From Leptospira sp. (lineage in GTDB: Bacteria > Spirochaetota > Leptospiria > Leptospirales > Leptospiraceae): 9,406 bases of DNA. The notes beneath the pieces are model-generated. The model was not told the DNA's origin. It was given only the letters and a program-made list of their open reading frames with translations, and searched no databases. The position numbers and the translations under genes are program-made. The stretch lies in NCBI GenBank assembly GCA_027531445.1, contig JAPZRK010000104.1:1-9406 (forward strand), read 5' to 3'. Below, piece by piece: positions 4,865 to 9,406 of the stretch. How positions within the stretch are numbered: the stretch's first letter is position 1; each line of letters starts with the position of its first letter.

Positions 4865-7307
4865 CGGGCGATTCTAATTCAACAGAATCGACTCCACCTG
4901 GCTTTTCTTTTTCGCCATTTGCATTGTATGTATTATTTTCTGATTCATCCCCTTCTCCGTCATTATCCAAAGGCGCATTCGGTTTTTCGAGGATTGGGTC
5001 TGGTTTTGAAAATCCTGTCCGTTTAGGTGGTAAATCTCCGATATAATAGAATTGTTGATATAACGGAAGTTTGCACAAAAAATCTGGAGACGTCTCAAGT
5101 AACGTTCCATCATCGGCACAAACATCTAACTTCACAAAATCACCCACAAACGGAGGGATGAGTCGATTGCCGAATCCAATCTTTGCCTTTACATTTTGTA
5201 AATAACGCAACCAGATTCCACCAGAAACGCCGGATCCAGAACCTGGGAAGGGTGCGCCCTCATCATGTCCGACCCATACGACTGTTACATTTCGTGGGGC
5301 AAGACCTGCAAACCAAGCATCTCTCACTCCCTTTAAGCCATACCATCGACTCTTTTTCACTTTGGGAGTTTGAACGGTACCGGTTTTACCCGCAAAAAGA
5401 TTAGGTTCACCATTTACGCGTTTGATATTCATTGTACCTTCTTCGGTAAGTACAGACTCCAATGTATTGATCGCCATTGCACAAGCCACAGGATCTAATA
5501 TTTGTTCTGCCGCTTCATTCGGATTGGTTTGATAAAACTCATTGCCATCGATATCCGTTATTTTGATAATCTTTCTTGGCAATACTCGCCTTCCCCCGTT
5601 AGCAATCGTAGCATAAATGATCGAAAGTTCCATTGGAGACAACTCCCCAGAACCAAGTGCTAGGGAAAGATTTCGTTGGAAGCGGTTCGCAATCTCTTCA
5701 TCAGTAAGATTTAATATTTGACCAAGCTTTGATAAAAAATAATTGATTCCAATTTGATCGAGTAACTTAACAGATACGGTATTGATCGATTGTGCCAGTG
5801 CCGTTCGAACCGTCACCTCACCACGGTAACCTTTGTACCAGTTCTTTGGCGAATACCCTGCAAAATCCAATTTTTCATCTTTGATTTTTGACGATGGATT
5901 TACGATTCTCTTCTCAAATGCGAGAGCGTAGACAAGTGCCTTAATGGTCGAACCCGGCTGTCTACGAGCATCTTCCGCCCTATTGAAACGATACATATTT
6001 GATATCTTATACCCTCCAACTAACGCTTCGATATCACCCGTTTCAGGGTCCATGGATATAAGAGAGCCACTCATCTGAGGCAAAATAGTTCGAGTTAGAT
6101 CTGCTAACTCAGATTTTTTATTAGCAGTCTGTTCGGATTCTTGCTTTAATAAATCAGACCGAACAGCATCAATACCAACCCGCAGTGCTTCTTCAGCCAT
6201 TCTTTGTTTTTCAATATCAAGGGTCGAATAAACAACCATTCCCCTTTCTTCTAGATCTTCATTTGAAAATGTATCTAATACAAATTTGCGAATATCAGAA
6301 TTGAAATCGGGTGCAAGATTGATACGAAAATCTTTATCTGCACCATACTTTCCTATATCACTTTGAAACCGAGAATTGCCATCCTCATCTGCATATTCTT
6401 TTACTTTATAAATGGTTCGAAAAATTTTAAGGTTGGATTCGATTGACTCACCAAATTTTTTTGGAATTTTTGTCGGATCCAAATGTAAATCTTCGTTTCT
6501 GGCCATATCGTACAATACACGTTTCTGTCTATTGAGTGCGATTCCTAAATTGCGAATCGGATTGAATACACTGGGAGCGGGTATCAGACCAACTAACATA
6601 GCCGCCTCTTCGGTTGTCAATTCTGTTGCTGGTTTTCTAAAGTAGTATCTTGCCGCTTCTTCGACACCAGTGTTCCCTTCACCTAAAAAGATTTGATTCA
6701 AATACATAGCGAGTATTTCTTCTTTGGAATACTGACTCTCTATATAAAATGTGCAATATAACTCCGTAATTTTATTAAATAAATTTCGTTTGCCTAAATT
6801 TAATGTCAGTTTTGCCAATTGTTGTGTGATCGTTGAACCACCTTGTGACAATCGGAACTGAATCAAATTTGTAAAGAATGCTCTGGCAATCGCTGTATAG
6901 TTTACGCCACCGTGAGTAAAAAATGTACGATCCTCTGATGATAGAATCGCCCATAACAAGACATGATGCTTTTTTAAATTATCAGTCCGCAGTGGACGAA
7001 AGTTTCGACGATAAAATTCACCTATCACCTTTCCACTTCGATCAACAATCTTTACTGACTTTGGTTGAAAATTATCATAGAAATTGGAAACTTCGGACCT
7101 ATATTTTTCCAGAGATCGTTCCACTCTAGACTGTTCGCTGGACCAAACTACATAGGCACCACCAGCAAAAAAGAAAAACAAGAAAATGATGGTAAAAAAA
7201 CTAAAATAAAGGAGAGCTTTTCTTTTATTCCAGAGAGTTTTAATAAATTGAAGGATATGTTCGCCTATCGCTTGCAATATCAATACGAATGTTTGGTTAC
7301 GATTCAT
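4830..7307 (-). CDS. mrcA: Class A penicillin-binding protein 1A (glycosyltransferase and transpeptidase)
   Basis: This 825-residue bifunctional peptidoglycan synthase polymerises lipid II and cross-links the stem peptides in the periplasm. One transmembrane anchor lies at about residues 31-55. The GT51 glycosyltransferase domain (about 85-265) shows EDRTFFTHGGVN with catalytic Glu125, QGGSTITQQ (155-163), KITE (179-182) and YLNQIFLG (202-209). The transpeptidase domain (about 410-700) shows the acyl-enzyme motif STIK (Ser453, Lys456), SIN (507-509) and KTG (641-643). All catalytic motifs are intact. The last 65 or so residues are a hydrophilic tail rich in Asp, Glu, Asn, Pro and Lys, probably disordered. 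The ATG overlaps the Lon stop codon as ATGA, with no strong ribosome-binding site, which implies translational coupling. The symbol follows the family and does not claim strict orthology. The target class is that of beta-lactams. Confidence 0.95.
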   Translation of the reverse strand: MNRNQTFVLILQAIGEHILQFIKTLWNKRKALLYFSFFTIIFLFFFFAGGAYVVWSSEQSRVERSLEKYRSEVSNFYDNFQPKSVKIVDRSGKVIGEFYRRNFRPLRTDNLKKHHVLLWAILSSEDRTFFTHGGVNYTAIARAFFTNLIQFRLSQGGSTITQQLAKLTLNLGKRNLFNKITELYCTFYIESQYSKEEILAMYLNQIFLGEGNTGVEEAARYYFRKPATELTTEEAAMLVGLIPAPSVFNPIRNLGIALNRQKRVLYDMARNEDLHLDPTKIPKKFGESIESNLKIFRTIYKVKEYADEDGNSRFQSDIGKYGADKDFRINLAPDFNSDIRKFVLDTFSNEDLEERGMVVYSTLDIEKQRMAEEALRVGIDAVRSDLLKQESEQTANKKSELADLTRTILPQMSGSLISMDPETGDIEALVGGYKISNMYRFNRAEDARRQPGSTIKALVYALAFEKRIVNPSSKIKDEKLDFAGYSPKNWYKGYRGEVTVRTALAQSINTVSVKLLDQIGINYFLSKLGQILNLTDEEIANRFQRNLSLALGSGELSPMELSIIYATIANGGRRVLPRKIIKITDIDGNEFYQTNPNEAAEQILDPVACAMAINTLESVLTEEGTMNIKRVNGEPNLFAGKTGTVQTPKVKKSRWYGLKGVRDAWFAGLAPRNVTVVWVGHDEGAPFPGSGSGVSGGIWLRYLQNVKAKIGFGNRLIPPFVGDFVKLDVCADDGTLLETSPDFLCKLPLYQQFYYIGDLPPKRTGFSKPDPILEKPNAPLDNDGEGDESENNTYNANGEKEKPGGVDSVELESPVIDNQKALRNE

Positions 7308-9406
7308 TTTGAGTTCTTCTTAGTAGGAGACTTTTGTGTTGGTTTCTTTCGTTGTTTTGAAATGACATTTGATTGATTTGATTTGAAAAGCAAACGAACG
7401 ACTTCTGCAAAATTTGAGACAGGATAAAAAGTAACTCCCTTTTTAACATAGTCCGGAATCTCGATGAATGCTTTTTCATTGTCTTTCGGGAAAATAATTT
7501 TTTTGATACCGACTCTTTTTGCCGCTACAATTTTTTCTCTAAGTCCACCGATTGCCAACACTTCACCAGTTAAGGTCAGTTCGCCTGTCATCCCAAATCC
7601 TGGTGTTACAGTTTGATCGAGGGCAAGCGATAGAAGTGCGGCCGCCATCGTTATGCCCGCACTGGGTCCATCTTTGGGTGTGGCACCATCCGGTACATGC
7701 AAATGAACTGATTTTTTTTCAAATAGAAGGTCATCTTTGATATAATTTTTGATAAAAGAAAAAGCTATGTTAGCTGACTCTTCCATCATTTTACCCATTT
7801 GACCCGTTAGCATCAACGTACCTTTTCCAGGAACAAATACAGCTTCAATCAGCAAAGTAGAACCGCCCGCACTCGTCCAAGCAAGTCCAAGTGCAGTTCC
7901 AGGAATACTTGGGATCGTCATGCGATCATCCACAAATGGTGGAGGACCAAGATTTAGAACTAGATCTTTTTCACGGATCTCTTTGGAATACTTTTCCTTT
8001 TGAACAACTTTAAGAGCAATCTTTCGAACCAATTTATCGAATGTTTTTTCTAAACCACGCAATCCCGATTCTCTGGAGTAAGAATTGATGAGGTGGACGA
8101 TCGTTTCTTTTTTCATCGAAAACAAATTCGCTTTGAGGCCATTTTTTTCAAAAATCTTTTTCCAAAGATACTTTTCGAAAATTTGAACCTTCTCTTCTGT
8201 AATATAACCTGAAAGTTGTATTACTTCCATTCGATCGAGAAGCACTCTCGGTATCGGTTCATAAGTGTTAGCCGTAGCGACAAAAAAGACTCGTGATAGG
8301 TCAAACGGTAAATCTAAATAGTGATCTCTAAATGTCGCATTTTGTTCTGGGTCGAGTACTTCAAGCAATGCAGATTGAGGATCTCCTTGAAATCCTTGTG
8401 AGAGTTTATCTATCTCGTCTAACAAGATCAAGGGATCTCTTTCTTTCGAAATCTTTAAAGCATTGAGAATTTTGCCAGGCATCGCTCCGATGTAAGTTCG
8501 TCTGTGACCTTTAATTTCTGCTTCATCACGAACTCCACCAACCGAAAATCGAAAGTATTTGCGACCCAACGCTTCCGCGATCGATTTAGCTATTGATGTT
8601 TTGCCAACTCCAGGAGGACCAACTAAACAAAGAATAGATCCTCTGGACGATGGATTTAATCTTCGAACAGCTAAATATTCAAGAATGCGTTCTTTTACAT
8701 CTTCCAATTTGTAATGATCGCGGTTTAAAATGCGACGTGCATGATCAATATTGATCTCTTTCGGTAGTGGCTCTTCCCAAGGCAATGCGTCAACCAAATC
8801 CAGATAGTTTCTAACGACGTTATAATCACTGCTAATTGGGTCTGAATTTTTTATCTTTTCGACTTCACGCTCAACTTCCACGATCACTTCATCTGCAACA
8901 GGAATTTTTTTGAGGCGTTCTAATAGCTTTTCATATTTGATTTCAGTTTTGTCTTCGCCGATACCCAATTCTTGTTGGATTGCCTTTAACTGTTCACGCA
9001 GAAAGAACTGTCTTTGCTGGCTGTCTATCTTATCATTGATTTGATCCTGTATTTTTCTTTGCAGAATCACAAGGTCGATTTCTTTCTTTAAAAAGAGTAA
9101 AACCTTTTCAAGCCGGTCATTCAACATAATCGCTTCAATGACACTTTGGTATTCTTCTTTTTCTAAATTCAAAATGGAACATACAAAGTCCGACATTTTA
9201 GCTGGTTCGTTGACATTCATCATCGTCAGCTTCATATCTTCGGTAAACAAAGGGTTGTTTTGTGCGAGTTCCTTTGTAAGTATAAGGAGTGTTCGCATAA
9301 GAGCTTTGATATTATTCTTAGAAGTGCCTGGCTCTTCTGGGGGATAACTTACGTTAGCCATAAGAAAAGGTGTTTTTGAAGTTATTTTTTGGATTTGAAA
9401 TCTTTG
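7304..9406 (-). CDS. lon: ATP-dependent protease Lon, N-terminus cut by the right edge
   Basis: Lon is a cytoplasmic hexameric AAA+ serine protease that degrades misfolded and regulatory proteins. The frame stays open through base 9406: the 15 codons before the Met at 9361 read QRFQIQKITSKTPFL, matching the family's 'QRf.i..i....PyL', so that Met is internal and roughly 100 residues are missing. Counting from it, the remaining N domain and coiled coil run to about 195 (with 'DSQQRQFFLREQLKAIQQEL' at 113-132). The AAA+ domain has Walker A GPPGVGKT (248-255), Walker B LILLDEID (311-318) and a likely arginine finger Arg377. The protease domain has catalytic Ser567 in DGPSAG and Lys610 in REK, 43 residues apart as in E. 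coli Lon. A lysine-rich tail of about 25 residues (661-685) extends past the usual end. It shares an ATGA overlap with the downstream PBP gene, suggesting one operon. Its promoter is outside the window. Confidence 0.97.
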   Translation of the reverse strand, partial: QRFQIQKITSKTPFLMANVSYPPEEPGTSKNNIKALMRTLLILTKELAQNNPLFTEDMKLTMMNVNEPAKMSDFVCSILNLEKEEYQSVIEAIMLNDRLEKVLLFLKKEIDLVILQRKIQDQINDKIDSQQRQFFLREQLKAIQQELGIGEDKTEIKYEKLLERLKKIPVADEVIVEVEREVEKIKNSDPISSDYNVVRNYLDLVDALPWEEPLPKEINIDHARRILNRDHYKLEDVKERILEYLAVRRLNPSSRGSILCLVGPPGVGKTSIAKSIAEALGRKYFRFSVGGVRDEAEIKGHRRTYIGAMPGKILNALKISKERDPLILLDEIDKLSQGFQGDPQSALLEVLDPEQNATFRDHYLDLPFDLSRVFFVATANTYEPIPRVLLDRMEVIQLSGYITEEKVQIFEKYLWKKIFEKNGLKANLFSMKKETIVHLINSYSRESGLRGLEKTFDKLVRKIALKVVQKEKYSKEIREKDLVLNLGPPPFVDDRMTIPSIPGTALGLAWTSAGGSTLLIEAVFVPGKGTLMLTGQMGKMMEESANIAFSFIKNYIKDDLLFEKKSVHLHVPDGATPKDGPSAGITMAAALLSLALDQTVTPGFGMTGELTLTGEVLAIGGLREKIVAAKRVGIKKIIFPKDNEKAFIEIPDYVKKGVTFYPVSNFAEVVRLLFKSNQSNVISKQRKKPTQKSPTKKNSK

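Noticed and set aside
7065..7376. 103-residue plus-strand frame across the lon-PBP junction
   Set aside because: It is antisense to two well-supported genes, with no recognisable domain or translation signals.
9359..9361. ATG at 9361 as the start of Lon
   Set aside because: The frame is open to the window edge and the 15 upstream codons match the conserved Lon N domain, so this Met is internal and the gene is cut by the window, not truncated in nature.
1..9406. CRISPR array, insertion sequence, tRNA, rRNA or riboswitch
   Set aside because: I saw no regularly spaced repeats, transposase-like frames, terminal inverted repeats, cloverleaf or rRNA segments; almost all bases are explained by the listed genes.

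Overview
The window looks like chromosomal DNA of a Gram-negative, AT-rich bacterium. A spirochaete of the Leptospira group is my best guess. The basis is the low-GC, lysine-rich coding style, the short lipoprotein signal with a loose lipobox, the diderm envelope genes (TolC-type outer-membrane factor, MsbA-like exporter, class A penicillin-binding protein) and the general look of the Lon and PBP sequences. This is inference; there is no rRNA or other marker gene here. I see no mobile elements, CRISPR arrays, tRNAs or rRNAs, and no gene-free stretch longer than about 170 bases.

Left part (1-1034, all minus strand): a sulfur- or metal-responsive efflux locus. Reading right to left, a CsoR/RcnR-family repressor (732-998) is followed by a small two-helix YgaP-like (DUF2892) membrane protein (335-562). 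Next comes the start of a TolC-family outer-membrane efflux protein (331 to beyond base 1). The repressor has the two conserved cysteines but a tyrosine where copper-sensing CsoR has its histidine, which is the pattern of the persulfide sensor CstR. Three 16-bp copies of an ATACCC-N4-GGGTAT-type palindrome lie before the repressor gene and before the DUF2892 gene. They suggest an autoregulated mini-regulon.

Middle (1103-4864): a small membrane-anchored zinc-ribbon protein of unknown role (+) converges on an MsbA-like ABC exporter (-). The exporter is head-to-head with a solute-binding lipoprotein of the peptide/nickel family (+). The lipoprotein has no transporter partner nearby. Packing is very tight: the exporter and lipoprotein start codons are 2 bases apart, and the lipoprotein's 3' end overlaps the next gene antisense by 35 bases.

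Right part (4830-9406, minus strand): the ATP-dependent protease Lon runs off the right edge. It is followed, with a 4-base ATGA stop/start overlap, by a bifunctional class A penicillin-binding protein. Lon and the PBP are therefore probably co-transcribed and translationally coupled, linking protein quality control with peptidoglycan synthesis.

The most interesting part is the CstR-like regulator with its three operator copies and the DUF2892-TolC pair under its likely control. The rest is core envelope and housekeeping content in an unusually compact, overlapping arrangement.
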